DNA of 64,000 nucleotides, from contig OZ024862.1 of assembly GCA_964017155.1 (NCBI GenBank), positions 808,501 through 872,500 of the forward strand, read 5' to 3'. Source of the DNA: Oasisia sp. SBJ-2009. Its lineage: Eukaryota > Annelida > Polychaeta > Sabellida > Siboglinidae. The notes below the pieces were generated by a model that worked only from the letters and a program-made list of their open reading frames with translations, made no database searches and was not told where the DNA came from. Below, in pieces: positions 50,240-63,364 of the stretch. Made by a program: the position numbers and the translations under genes. Position 1 is the first letter of the stretch; every line of letters starts with the position of its first letter.

Positions 50240-53200
50240 CAAGTATCAAATGTTGGCAAAAATACTGATATAATAGCAACATTGAGGTGGGTCCGACTTG
50301 TACATAAGTGCCAAATAGTGAAATACTAAAAACAAATTGAGAGTATACGTGCTTTTATGAGAGAGTGCGCGTGAAGGTACGCGCCCGCAAGTGTAGGCAT
50401 TTATGTACAAGTCGGGCCCACCTCAATGTTGGTATTATAACTGTATCTTTGCCAACATTTGATACTTGATTTTGTTAATTCTATCAATTATATTCATCTT
50501 GCGCATATTTATGTTTTATATACAGCGCGTCTTAGCAGACTTGTGAGGTCGATAAGACAGCGTGGTCGGCATAAACAAACTGTTTATCGCTCATTTCATA
50601 TGCACAGCGCAGTAACATGCACCGCTGCGCTTGCGACTGGCACAAATCGCGCTGTCTTTTCGACCTCAAAAGTTTGCCAAGACGCGCTGTTTATAAAACA
50701 TAAATCCGCGCAAGATGATAATAATTGAATTAATTAATTTAATCAAGTATCAAATATTGGCAAAAATACTGATATAATAGCAACATAGAGGTGGGTCCGA
50801 CTTGTACATAAGTGCCAAATAGTGAAATACTGAAAACAAATTGAGAGTATACGTGCTTTTATGAGAGAGTGCGCGTGAAGGTACGCCCCCGCAAGTGTAG
50901 GCATTTATGTACAAGTCGGGCCCACCTCAATGTTGGTATTATAACTGTATCTTTGCCAACATTTGATACTTGATTTTGTTAATTCAATCAATTATACTCA
51001 TCTTGCGCATATTTATGTTTTATATACAGCGCGTCTTAGCAGACTTTTGAGGTCGAAAAGACAGCGTGGTCGGCAAAAACAAACTGTTTATCGCCCATTT
51101 CTTATGCACAGCCCAGTAACATGCACCGCTGCGCTTGCGACTGGCACAAATCGCGCTGTCTTTTCGACCTCAAAAGTTTGCCAAGACGCGCTGTTTATAA
51201 AACATAAATACGCGCAAGATGATTATAATTGAATGAATTACTTTAATCAAGTATCAAATGTTGGCAAAAATACAGATATAATAGCAACATTGAGGTGGGT
51301 CCGACTTGCACATAAGTGCCAAATAGTGAAATACTGAAAACAATTGAGAGTATACGTGCTTTTATGAGAGAGTGCGCGTTAAGGTACGCGCCCGCAAGTG
51401 TAGGCATTTATGTACAAGTCGGGCCCACCTCAATGTTGGTATTATAACTGTATCTTTGCCAACATTTGATACTTGATTTTGTTAATTCTATCAATTATAT
51501 TCATCTTGCGCATGTTTATGTTTTATATACAGCGCGTCTTAGCAGACTTTTGAGGTCGAAAAGACAGCGTGGTCGGCATAAACAAACTGTTTATCGCCCA
51601 TTTCATATGCACAGCCCAGTAACATGCACCGCTGCGCTTGCGACTGGCACAAATCGCGCTGTTTTTTCGACCTCAAAAGTTTGCCAAGACGCGCTGTTTA
51701 TAAAACATAAATACGCGCAAGATGATTATAATTGAATGAATTAATTTAATCAAGTATCAAATGTTGGCAAAAAATAGTGATATAATAGCAACATTGAGGT
51801 GGGTCCGACTTGTACATAAGTGCCAAATAGTGAAATAGTGACCGCTGCGCTTGCGACTGGCACAAATCGCGCTGTCTTTTCGACCTAAACAGTTTGCCAA
51901 GACGCGCTGTTTATAAAACATAAATACGCGCAAGATGATTATAATTGAATGAATTAATTTAATCAAGTATCAAATGTTGGCAAAAATACAGATATAATAG
52001 CAACATTGAGGTGGGTCCGACTTTCACATAAGTGCCAAATAGTGAAATACTGAAAACAATTGAGAGTATACGTGCTTTTATGAGAGAGTGCGCGTGAAGG
52101 TACGCGCCCGCAAGTGTTGGCACTTATGTACAAGTCGGGCCCACCTCAATTTTGGTATTATAACTGTATCTTTGCCAACATTTGATACTTGATTTTGTTA
52201 ATTCAATCAATTATAATCATCTTGCGCATATTAATGTTTTATATACAGCGCGTCTTAGCAGACTTGTGAGGTCGAAAAGACAGCGTGGTCGGCATAAACA
52301 AACTGTTTATCGCTCATTTCATATGCACAGCGCAGTAACATGCACCGCTGCGCTTGCGACTGGCACAAATCGCGCTGTCTTTTCGACCTCAAAAGTTTGC
52401 CAAGACGCGCTGTTTATAAAACATAAATACGCGCAAGATGATTATAATTGAATGAATTAATTTAATCAAGTATCAAATGTTGGCAAAAATACTGATATAA
52501 TAGCAACATTGAGGTGGGTCCGACTTGTACATAAGTGCCAAATAGTGAAATAGTGACCGCTGCGCTTGCGATTGGCACAAATCGCGCTGTCTTTTCGACC
52601 TCAAAAGTTTGCCAAGACGCGCTGTTTATAAAACATAAATACGCGCAAGATGATTATAATTGAATGAATTAATTTAATCAAGTATCAAATGTTGGCAAAA
52701 ATACTAATATAATAGCAACATTGAGGTGGGTCCGACTTGTACATAAGTGCCAAATAGTGAAATACTAAAAACAAATTGAGAGTATACGTGCTTTTATGAG
52801 AGAGAGTGCGCGTGAAGGTACGCGCCCGCAAGTGTAGGCATTTATGTACAAGTCGGGCCCACCTCAATGTTGGTATTATAACTGTATCTTTCCCAACATT
52901 TGATACTTGATTTTGTTAATTCTATCAATTATATTCATCTTGCGCATATTTATGTTTTATATACAGCGCGTCTTAGCAGACTTGTGAGGTCGATAAGACA
53001 GCGTGGTCGGCATAAACAAACTGTTTATCGCTCATTTCATATGCACAGCGCAGTAACATGCACCGCTGCGCTTGCGACTGGCACAAATCGCGCTGTCTTT
53101 TCGACCTCAAAAGTTTGCCAAGACGCGCTGTTTATAAAACATAAATACGCGCAAGATGATAATAATTGAATGAATTAATTTAATCAAGTATCAAATGTTG

Positions 53201-54616
53201 GCAAAAATACTGATATAATAGCAACATTGAGGTGGGTCCGACTTGTACATAAGTGCCAAATAGTGAAATAGTGACCGCTGCGCTTGCGACTGGCACAAAT
53301 CGCGCTGTCTTTTCGACCTAAACAGTTTGCCAAGACGCGCTGTTTATAAAACATAAATACGCGCAAGATGATTATAATTGAATGAATTAATTTAATCAAG
53401 TATCAAATGTTGGCAAAAATACTGATATAATAGCAACATTGAGGTGGGTCCGACTTGTACATAAGTGCCAAATAGTGAAATACTAAAAACAAATTGAGAG
53501 TATACGTGCTTTTATGAGAGAGTGCGCGTGAAGGTACGCGCCCGCAAGTGTAGGCATTTATGTACAAGTCGGGCCCACCTCAATGTTGGTATTATAACTG
53601 TATCTTTGCCAACATTTGATACTTGATTTTGTTAATTCTATCAATTATATTCATCTTGCGCATATTTATGTTTTATATACAGCGCGTCTTAGCAGACTTG
53701 TGAGGTCGATAAGACAGCGTGGTCGGCATAAACAAACTGTTTATCGCTCATTTCATATGCACAGCGCAGTAACATGCACCGCTGCGCTTGCGACTGGCAC
53801 AAATCGCGCTGTCTTTTCGACCTCAAAAGTTTGCCAAGACGCGCTGTTTATAAAACATAAATACGCGCAAGATGATAATAATTGAATGAATTAATTTAAT
53901 CAAGTATCAAATATTGGCAAAAATACTGATATAATAGCAACATTGAGGTGGGTCCGACTTTCACATAAGTGCCAAATAGTGAAATACTGAAAACAATTGA
54001 GAGTATACGTGCTTTTATGAGAGAGTGCGCGTGAAGGTACGCGCCCGCAAGTGTTGGCACTTATGTACAAGTCGGGCCCACCTCAATTTTGGTATTATAA
54101 CTGTATCTTTGCCAACATTTGATACTTGATTTTGTTAATTCAATCAATTATAATCATCTTGCGCATATTAATGTTTTATATACAGCGCGTCTTAGCAGAC
54201 TTTTGAGGTCGAAAAGACAGCGTGGTCGGCAAAAACAAACTGTTTATCGCCCATTTCATATGCACAGCCCAGTAACATGCACCGCTGCGCTTGCGACTGG
54301 CACAAATCGCGCTGTCTTTTCGACCTCAAAAGTTTGCCAAGACGCGCTGTTTATAAAACATAAATACGCGCAAGATGATTATAATTGAATGAATTAATTT
54401 AATCAAGTATCAAATGTTGGCAAAAAATAGTGATATAATAGCAACATTGAGGTGGGTCCGACTTGTACATAAGTGCCAAATAGTGAAATAGTGACCGCTG
54501 CGCTTGCGACTGGCACAAATCGCGCTGTCTTTTCGACCTAAACAGTTTGCCAAGACGCGCTGTTTATAAAACATAAATACGCGCAAGATGATTATAATTG
54601 AATGAATTAATTTAAT
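50240..54616. repeat. Marked block 2: A-B-C-S, D-S, A-S, A-D-S (4377 bp)
   Basis: Units begin at 50240 (A), 50744 (B), 51248 (C), 51751 (S), 51964 (D with class A spacer), 52467 (S), 52679 (A), 53185 (S), 53397 (A), 53901 (D) and 54404 (S). The A unit 52679-53184 is 506 bp because its loop has a 2-bp GA insertion (ATGAGAGAGAGTGCG, about 52797-52811), the only such expansion seen. It also has TTTCCCAACA in the right arm. GCGATTGGCAC at about 52569 is private. Confidence 0.91.
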
Positions 54617-57055
54617 CAAGTATCAAATGTTGGCAAAAATACTGATATAATAGCAACATTGAGGTGGGTCCGACTTGTACATAAGTGCCAAATAGTGAAA
54701 TACTAAAAACAAATTGAGAGTATACGTGCTTTTATGAGAGAGTGCGCGTGAAGGTACGCGCCCGCAAGTGTAGGCATTTATGTACAAGTCGGGCCCACCT
54801 CAATGTTGGTATTATAACTGTATCTTTGCCAACATTTGATACTTGATTTTGTTAATTCTATCAATTATATTCATCTTGCGCATATTTATGTTTTATATAC
54901 AGCGCGTCTTAGCAGACTTGTGAGGTCGATAAGACAGCGTGGTCGGCATAAACAAACTGTTTATCGCTCATTTCATATGCACAGCGCAGTAACATGCACC
55001 GCTGCGCTTGCGACTGGCACAAATCGCGCTGTCTTTTCGACCTCAAAAGTTTGCCAAGACGCGCTGTTTATAAAACATAAATCCGCGCAAGATGATAATA
55101 ATTGAATGAATTAATTTAATCAAGTATCAAATATTGGCAAAAATACTGATATAATAGCAACATAGAGGTGGGTCCGACTTGTACATAAGTGCCAAATAGT
55201 GAAATACTGAAAACAAATTGAGAGTATACGTGCTTTTATGAGAGAGTGCGCGTGAAGGTACGCCCCCGCAAGTGTAGGCATTTATGTACAAGTCGGGCCC
55301 ACCTCAATGTTGGTATTATAACTGTATCTTTGCCAACATTTGATACTTGATTTTGTTAATTCAATCAATTATACTCATCTTGCGCATATTTATGTTTTAT
55401 ATACAGCGCGTCTTAGCAGACTTTTGAGGTCGAAAAGACAGCGTGGTCGGCAAAAACAAACTGTTTATCGCCCATTTCTTATGCACAGCCCAGTAACATG
55501 CACCGCTGCGCTTGCGACTGGCACAAATCGCGCTGTCTTTTCGACCTCAAAAGTTTGCCAAGACGCGCTGTTTATAAAACATAAATACGCGCAAGATGAT
55601 TATAATTGAATGAATTACTTTAATCAAGTATCAAATGTTGGCAAAAATACAGATATAATAGCAACATTGAGGTGGGTCCGACTTGCACATAAGTGCCAAA
55701 TAGTGAAATACTGAAAACAATTGAGAGTATACGTGCTTTTATGAGAGAGTGCGCGTTAAGGTACGCGCCCGCAAGTGTAGGCATTTATGTACAAGTCGGG
55801 CCCACCTCAATGTTGGTATTATAACTGTATCTTTGCCAACATTTGATACTTGATTTTGTTAATTCTATCAATTATATTCATCTTGCGCATGTTTATGTTT
55901 TATATACAGCGCGTCTTAGCAGACTTTTGAGGTCGAAAAGACAGCGTGGTCGGCATAAACAAACTGTTTATCGCCCATTTCATATGCACAGCCCAGTAAC
56001 ATGCACCGCTGCGCTTGCGACTGGCACAAATCGCGCTGTTTTTTCGACCTCAAAAGTTTGCCAAGACGCGCTGTTTATAAAACATAAATACGCGCAAGAT
56101 GATTATAATTGAATGAATTAATTTAATCAAGTATCAAATGTTGGCAAAAAATAGTGATATAATAGCAACATTGAGGTGGGTCCGACTTGTACATAAGTGC
56201 CAAATAGTGAAATAGTGACCGCTGCGCTTGCGACTGGCACAAATCGCGCTGTCTTTTCGACCTAAACAGTTTGCCAAGACGCGCTGTTTATAAAACATAA
56301 ATACGCGCAAGATGATTATAATTGAATGAATTAATTTAATCAAGTATCAAATGTTGGCAAAAATACAGATATAATAGCAACATTGAGGTGGGTCCGACTT
56401 TCACATAAGTGCCAAATAGTGAAATACTGAAAACAATTGAGAGTATACGTGCTTTTATGAGAGAGTGCGCGTGAAGGTACGCGCCCGCAAGTGTTGGCAC
56501 TTATGTACAAGTCGGGCCCACCTCAATTTTGGTATTATAACTGTATCTTTGCCAACATTTGATACTTGATTTTGTTAATTCAATCAATTATAATCATCTT
56601 GCGCATATTAATGTTTTATATACAGCGCGTCTTAGCAGACTTGTGAGGTCGAAAAGACAGCGTGGTCGGCATAAACAAACTGTTTATCGCTCATTTCATA
56701 TGCACAGCGCAGTAACATGCACCGCTGCGCTTGCGACTGGCACAAATCGCGCTGTCTTTTCGACCTCAAAAGTTTGCCAAGACGCGCTGTTTATAAAACA
56801 TAAATACGCGCAAGATGATTATAATTGAATGAATTAATTTAATCAAGTATCAAATGTTGGCAAAAATACTGATATAATAGCAACATTGAGGTGGGTCCGA
56901 CTTGTACATAAGTGCCAAATAGTGAAATAGTGACCGCTGCGCTTGCGACTGGCACAAATCGCGCTGTCTTTTCGACCTCAAAAGTTTGCCAAGACGCGCT
57001 GTTTATAAAACATAAATACGCGCAAGATGATTATAATTGAATGAATTAATTTAAT
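54617..57055. repeat. Marked block 3: A-B-C-S, D-S (2439 bp)
   Basis: Units begin at 54617 (A), 55121 (B with ATTTCTTATGC and GAATTACTTTAATC), 55625 (C), 56128 (S), 56341 (D with class A spacer) and 56844 (S). The A/B boundary is the common GAATGAATTAATTT, unlike blocks 1 and 2. This is the last place in the window where B or C units occur. Confidence 0.91.
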
Positions 57056-60000
57056 CAAGTATCAAATGTTGGCAAAAATACTAATATAATAGCAACATTG
57101 AGGTGGGTCCGACTTGTACATAAGTGCCAAATAGTGAAATACTAAAAACAAATTGAGAGTATACGTGCTTTTATGAGAGAGTGCGCGTGAAGGTACGCGC
57201 CCGCAAGTGTAGGCATTTATGTACAAGTCGGGCCCACCTCAATGTTGGTATTATAACTGTATCTTTGCCAACATTTGATACTTGATTTTGTTAATTCTAT
57301 CAATTATATTCATCTTGCGCATATTTATGTTTTATATACAGCGCGTCTTAGCAGACTTGTGAGGTCGATAAGACAGCGTGGTCGGCATAAACAAACTGTT
57401 TATCGCTCATTTCATATGCACAGCGCAGTAACATGCACCGCTGCGCTTGCGACTGGCACAAATCGCGCTGTCTTTTCGACCTCAAAAGTTTGCCAAGACG
57501 CGCTGTTTATAAAACATAAATACGCGCAAGATGATAATAATTGAATGAATTAATTTAATCAAGTATCAAATGTTGGCAAAAATACTGATATAATAGCAAC
57601 ATTGAGGTGGGTCCGACTTGTACATAAGTGCCAAATAGTGAAATACTGAAAACAATTCAGAGTATACGTGCTTTTATGAGAGAGTGCGCGTGAAGGTACG
57701 CGCCCGCAAGTGTTGGCACTTATGTACAAGTCGGGCCCACCTCAATTTTGGTATTATAACTGTATCTTTGCCAACATTTGATACTTGATTTTGTTAATTA
57801 AATCAATTATAATCATCTTGCGCATATTAATGTTTTATATACAGCGCGTCTTAGCAGACTTGTGAGGTCGAAAAGACAGCGTGGTCGGCATAAACAAACT
57901 GTTTATCGCTCATTTCATATGCACAGCGCAGTAACATGCACCGCTGCGCTTGCGACTGGCACAAATCGCGCTGTCTTTTCGACCTCAAAAGTTTGCCAAG
58001 ACGCGCTGTTTATAAAACATAAATACGCGCAAGATGATTATAATTGAATGAATTAATTTAATCAAGTATCAAATGTTGGCAAAAATACTGATATAATAGC
58101 AACATTGAGGTGGGTCCGACTTGTACATAAGTGCCAAATAGTGAAATAGTGACCGCTGCGCTTGCGGCTGGCACAAATCGCGCTGTCTTTTCGACCTCAA
58201 AAGTTTGCCAAGACGCGCTGTTTATAAAACATAAATACGCGCAAGATGATTATAATTGAATGAATTAATTTAATCAAGTATCAAATGTTGGCAAAAATAC
58301 TAATATAATAGCAACATTGAGGTGGGTCCGACTTGTACATAAGTGCCAAATAGTGAAATACTAAAAACAAATTGAGAGTATACGTGCTTTTATGAGAGAG
58401 TGCGCGTGAAGGTACGCGCCCGCAAGTGTAGGCATTTATGTACAAGTCGGGCCCACCTCAATGTTGGTATTATAACTGTATCTTTCCCAACATTTGATAC
58501 TTGATTTTGTTAATTCTATCAATTATATTCATCTTGCGCATATTTATGTTTTATATACAGCGCGTCTTAGCAGACTTGTGAGGTCGATAAGACAGCGTGG
58601 TCGGCATAAACAAACTGTTTATCGCTCATTTCATATGCACAGCGCAGTAACATGCACCGCTGCGCTTGCGACTGGCACAAATCGCGCTGTCTTTTCGACC
58701 TCAAAAGTTTGCCAAGACGCGCTGTTTATAAAACATAAATACGCGCAAGATGATAATAATTGAATGAATTAATTTAATCAAGTATCAAATGTTGGCAAAA
58801 ATACTGATATAATAGCAACATTGAGGTGGGTCCGACTTGTACATAAGTGCCAAATAGTGAAATACTGAAAACAATTGAGAGTATACGTGCTTTTATGAGA
58901 GAGTGCGCGTGAAGGTACGCGCCCGCAAGTGTTGGCACTTATGTACAAGTCGGGCCCACCTCAATTTTGGTATTATAACTGTATCTTTGCCAACATTTGA
59001 TACTTGATTTTGTTAATTAAATCAATTATAATCATCTTGCGCATATTAATGTTTTATATACAGCGCGTCTTAGCAGACTTGTGAGGTCGAAAAGACAGCG
59101 TGGTCGGCATAAACAAACTGTTTATCGCTCATTTCATATGCACAGCGCAGTAACATGCACCGCTGCGCTTGCGACTGGCACAAATCGCGCTGTCTTTTCG
59201 ACCTCAAAAGTTTGCCAAGACGCGCTGTTTATAAAACATAAATACGCGCAATATGATTATAATTGAATGAATTAATTTAATCAAGTATCAAATGTTGGCA
59301 AAAATACTGATATAATAGCAACATTGAGGTGGGTCCGACTTGTACATAAGTGCCAAATAGTGAAATAGTGACCGCTGCGCTTGCGACTGGCACAAATCGC
59401 GCTGTCTTTTCGACCTCAAAAGTTTGCCAAGACGCGCTGTTTATAAAACATAAATACGCGCAAGATGATTATAATTGAATGAATTAATTTAATCAAGTAT
59501 CAAATGTTGGCAAAAATACTGATATAATAGCAACATTGAGGTGGGTCCGACTTGTACATAAGTGCCAAATAGTGAAATACTAAAAACAAATTGAGAGTAT
59601 ACGTGCTTTTATGAGAGAGTGCGCGTGAAGGTACGCGCCCGCAAGTGTAGGCATTTATGTACAAGTCGGGCCCACCTCAATGTTGGTATTATAACTGTAT
59701 CTTTGCCAACATTTGATACTTGATTTTGTTAATTCTATCAATTATATTCATCTTGCGCATATTTATGTTTTATATACAGCGCGTCTTAGCAGACTTGTGA
59801 GGTCGATAAGACAGCGTGGTCGGCATAAACAAACTGTTTATCGCTCATTTCATATGCACAGCGCAGTAACATGCACCGCTGCGCTTGCGACTGGCACAAA
59901 TCGCGCTGTCTTTTCGACCTCAAAAGTTTGCCAAGACGCGCTGTTTATAAAACATAAATACGCGCAAGATGATAATAATTGAATGAATTAATTTAATCAA

Positions 60001-60712
60001 GTATCAAATGTTGGCAAAAATACTGATATAATAGCAACATTGAGGTGGGTCCGACTTGTACATCAGTGCCAAATAGTGAAATACTGAAAACAATTGAGAG
60101 TATACGTGCTTTTATGAGAGAGTGCGCGTGAAGGTACGCGCCCGCAAGTGTTGGCACTTATGTACAAGTCGGGCCCACCTCAATTTTGGTATTATAACTG
60201 TATCTTTGCCAACATTTGATACTTGATTTTGTTAATGCAATCAATTATAATCATCTTGCGCATATTAATGTTTTATATACAGCGCGTCTTAGCAGACTTG
60301 TGAGGTCGAAAAGACAGCGTGGTCGGCATAAACAAACTGTTTATCGCTCATTTCATATGCACAGCGCAGTAACATGCACCGCTGCGCTTGCGACTGGCAC
60401 AAATCGCGCTGTCTTTTCGACCTCAAAAGTTTGCCAAGACGCGCTGTTTATAAAACATAAATACGCGCAAGATGATTATAATTGAATGAATTAATTTAAT
60501 CAAGTATCAAATGTTGGCAAAAATACTGATATAATAGCAACATTGAGGTGGGTCCGACTTGTACATAAGTGCCAAATAGTGAAATAGTGACCGCTGCGCT
60601 TGCGACTGGCACAAATCGCGCTGTCTTTTCGACCTCAAAAGTTTGCCAAGACGCGCTGTTTATAAAACATAAATACGCGCAAGATGATTATAATTGAATG
60701 AATTAATTTAAT
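57056..60712. repeat. A-D-S higher-order repeat, three tandem 1219-bp copies
   Basis: The copies are 57056-58274, 58275-59493 and 59494-60712, each with A 504, D 503 and S 212 bp. The D units have the D head and right arm but the class A spacer. The D units at 57560 and 58779 read TTAATTAAATCAATTATAATC; that at 59998 reads TTAATGCAATC. Private changes include AACAATTCAGAG (about 57652), GCGGCTGGCAC (about 58164) and GCGCAATATGATT (about 59245). Confidence 0.92.
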
Positions 60713-62145
60713 CAAGTATCAAATGTTGGCAAAAATACTGATATAATAGCAACATTGAGGTGGGTCCGACTTGTACATAAGTGCCAAATAGTGAAATACT
60801 AAAAACAAATTGAGAGTATACGTGCTTTTATGAGAGAGTGCGCGTGAAGATACGCGCCCGCAAGTGTAGGCATTTATGTACAAGTCGGGCCCACCTCAAT
60901 GTTGGTATTATAACTGTATCTTTGCCAACATTTGATACTTGATTTTGTTAATTCTATCAATTATATTCATCTTGCGCATATTTATGTTTTATATACAGCG
61001 CGTCTTAGCAGACTTGTGAGGTCGATAAGACAGCGTGGTCGGCATAAACAAACTGTTTATCGCCCATTTCATATGAACAGCCCAGTAACATGCACCGCTG
61101 CGCTTGCGACTGGCACAAATCGCGCTGTCTTTTCGACCTCAAAAGTTTGCCAAGACGCGCTGTTTATAAAACATAAATACGCGCAAGATGATTATAATTG
61201 AATGAATTAATTTAATCAAGTATCAAATGTTGGCAAAAATACTGATATAATAGCAACATTGAGGTGGGTCCGACTTGTACATAAGTGCCAAATAGTGAAA
61301 TAGTGACCGCTGCGCCTGCGACTGGCACAAATCGCGCTGTCTTTTCGACCTCAAAAGTTTGCCAAGACGCGCTGTTTATAAAACATAAATATGCGCAAGA
61401 TGATTATAATTGAATGAATTAATTTAATCAAGTATCAAATGTTGGCAAAAATACTGATATAATAGCAACATTGAGGTGGGTCCGACTTGTACATAAGTGC
61501 CAAATAGTGAAATACTAAAAACAAATTGAGAGTATACGTGCTTTTATGAGAGAGTGCGCGTGAAGGTACGCGCCCGCAAGTGTAGGCATTGATGTACAAG
61601 TCGGGCCCACCTCTATGTTGGTATTATAACTGTATCTTTGCCAACATTTGATACTTGATTTTGTTAATTCTATCAATTATATTCATCTTGCGCATATTTA
61701 TGTTTTATATACAGCGCGTCTTAGCAGACTTGTGAGGTCGATAAGACAGCGTGGTCGGCATAAACAAACTGTTTATCGCTCATTTCATATGCACAGCGCA
61801 GTAACATGCACCGCTGCGCTTGCGACTGGCACAAATCGCGCTGTCTTTTCGACCTCAAAAGTTTGCCAAGACGCGCTGTTTATAAAACATAAATACGCGC
61901 AAGATGATAATAATTGAATCAAATAATTTAATCAAGTATCAAATGTTGGCAAAAAATAGTGATATAATAGCAACATTGAGGTGGGTCCGACTTGTACATA
62001 AGTGCCAAATAGTGAAATAGTGACCGCTGCGCTTGCGACTGGCACAAATCGCGCTGTCTTTTCGACCTAAACAGTTTCCCAAGACGCGCTGTTTATAAAA
62101 CATAAATACGCGCAAGATGATTATAATTGAATGAATTAATTTAAT
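60713..62145. repeat. Two A-S repeats (716 and 717 bp)
   Basis: The blocks are 60713-61428 and 61429-62145. The unit at 60713 combines an A right arm (GATAAGACAGCG) with a C-like spacer (CGCCCAT, CAGCCCAG) and has private CATATGAACAG and GAAGATACGCG. The unit at 61429 carries GGCATTGATG and CCTCTATG, otherwise seen only at 1414. The short unit at 61933 is the 213-bp subtype preceded by GAATCAAATAATTT and has private CAGTTTCCCAAG. Confidence 0.9.
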
Positions 62146-63364
62146 CAAGTATCAAATGTTGGCAAAAATACTGATATAATAGCAACATTGAGGTGGGTCC
62201 GACTTGTACATAAGTGCCAAATAGTGAAATACTAAAAACAAATTGAGAGTATACATGCTTTTATGAGAGAGTGCGCGTGAAGGTACGCGCCCGCAAGTGT
62301 AGGCATTTATGTACAAGTCGGGCCCACCTCAATGTTGGTATTATAACTGTATCTTTGCCAACATTTGATACTTGATTTTGTTAATTCTATCAATTATATT
62401 CATCTTGCGCATATTTATGTTTTATATACAGCGCGTCTTAGCAGACTTGTGAGGTCGATAAGACAGCGTGGTCGGCATAAACAAACTGTTTATCGCTCAT
62501 TTCATATGCACAGCGCAGTAACATGCACCGCTGCGCTTGCGACTGGCACAAATCGCGCTGTCTTTTCGACCTCAAAAGTTTGCCAAGACGCGCTGTTTAT
62601 AAAACATAAATACGCGCAAGATGATAATAATTGAATGAATTAATTTAATCAAGTATCAAATGTTGGCAAAAATACTGATATAATAGCAACATTGAGGTGG
62701 GTCCGACTTGTACATCAGTGCCAAATAGTGAAATACTGAAAACAATTGAGAGTATACGTGCTTTTATGAGAGAGTGCGCGTGAAGGTACGCGCCCGCAAG
62801 TGTTGGCACTTATGTACAAGTCGGGCCCACCTCAATTTTGGTATTATAACTGTATCTTTGCCAACATTTGATACTTGATTTTGTTAATGCAATCAATTAT
62901 AATCATCTTGCGCATATTAATGTTTTATATACAGCGCGTCTTAGCAGACTTGTGAGGTCGAAAAGACAGCGTGGTCGGCATAAACAAACTGTTTATCGCT
63001 CATTTCATATGCACAGCGCAGTAACATGCACCGCTGCGCTTGCGACTGGCACAAATCGCGCTGTCTTTTCGACCTCAAAAGTTTGCCAAGACGCGCTGTT
63101 TATAAAACATAAATACGCGCAAGATGATTATAATTGAATGAATTAATTTAATCAAGTATCAAATGTTGGCAAAAATACTGATATAATAGCAACATTGAGG
63201 TGGGTCCGACTTGTACATAAGTGCCAAATAGTGAAATAGTGACCGCTGCGCTTGCGACTGGCACAAATCGCGCTGTCTTTTCGACCTCAAAAGTTTGCCA
63301 AGACGCGCTGTTTATAAAACATAAATACGCGCAAGATGATTATAATTGAATGAATTAATTTAAT
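62146..63364. repeat. A-D-S higher-order repeat (1219 bp)
   Basis: Units begin at 62146 (A, with private GTATACATGC), 62650 (D) and 63153 (S). The D unit shares TACATCAGTGCC and TTAATGCAATC with the D unit at 59998, so the two are duplicates 2652 bp apart. Confidence 0.92.
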
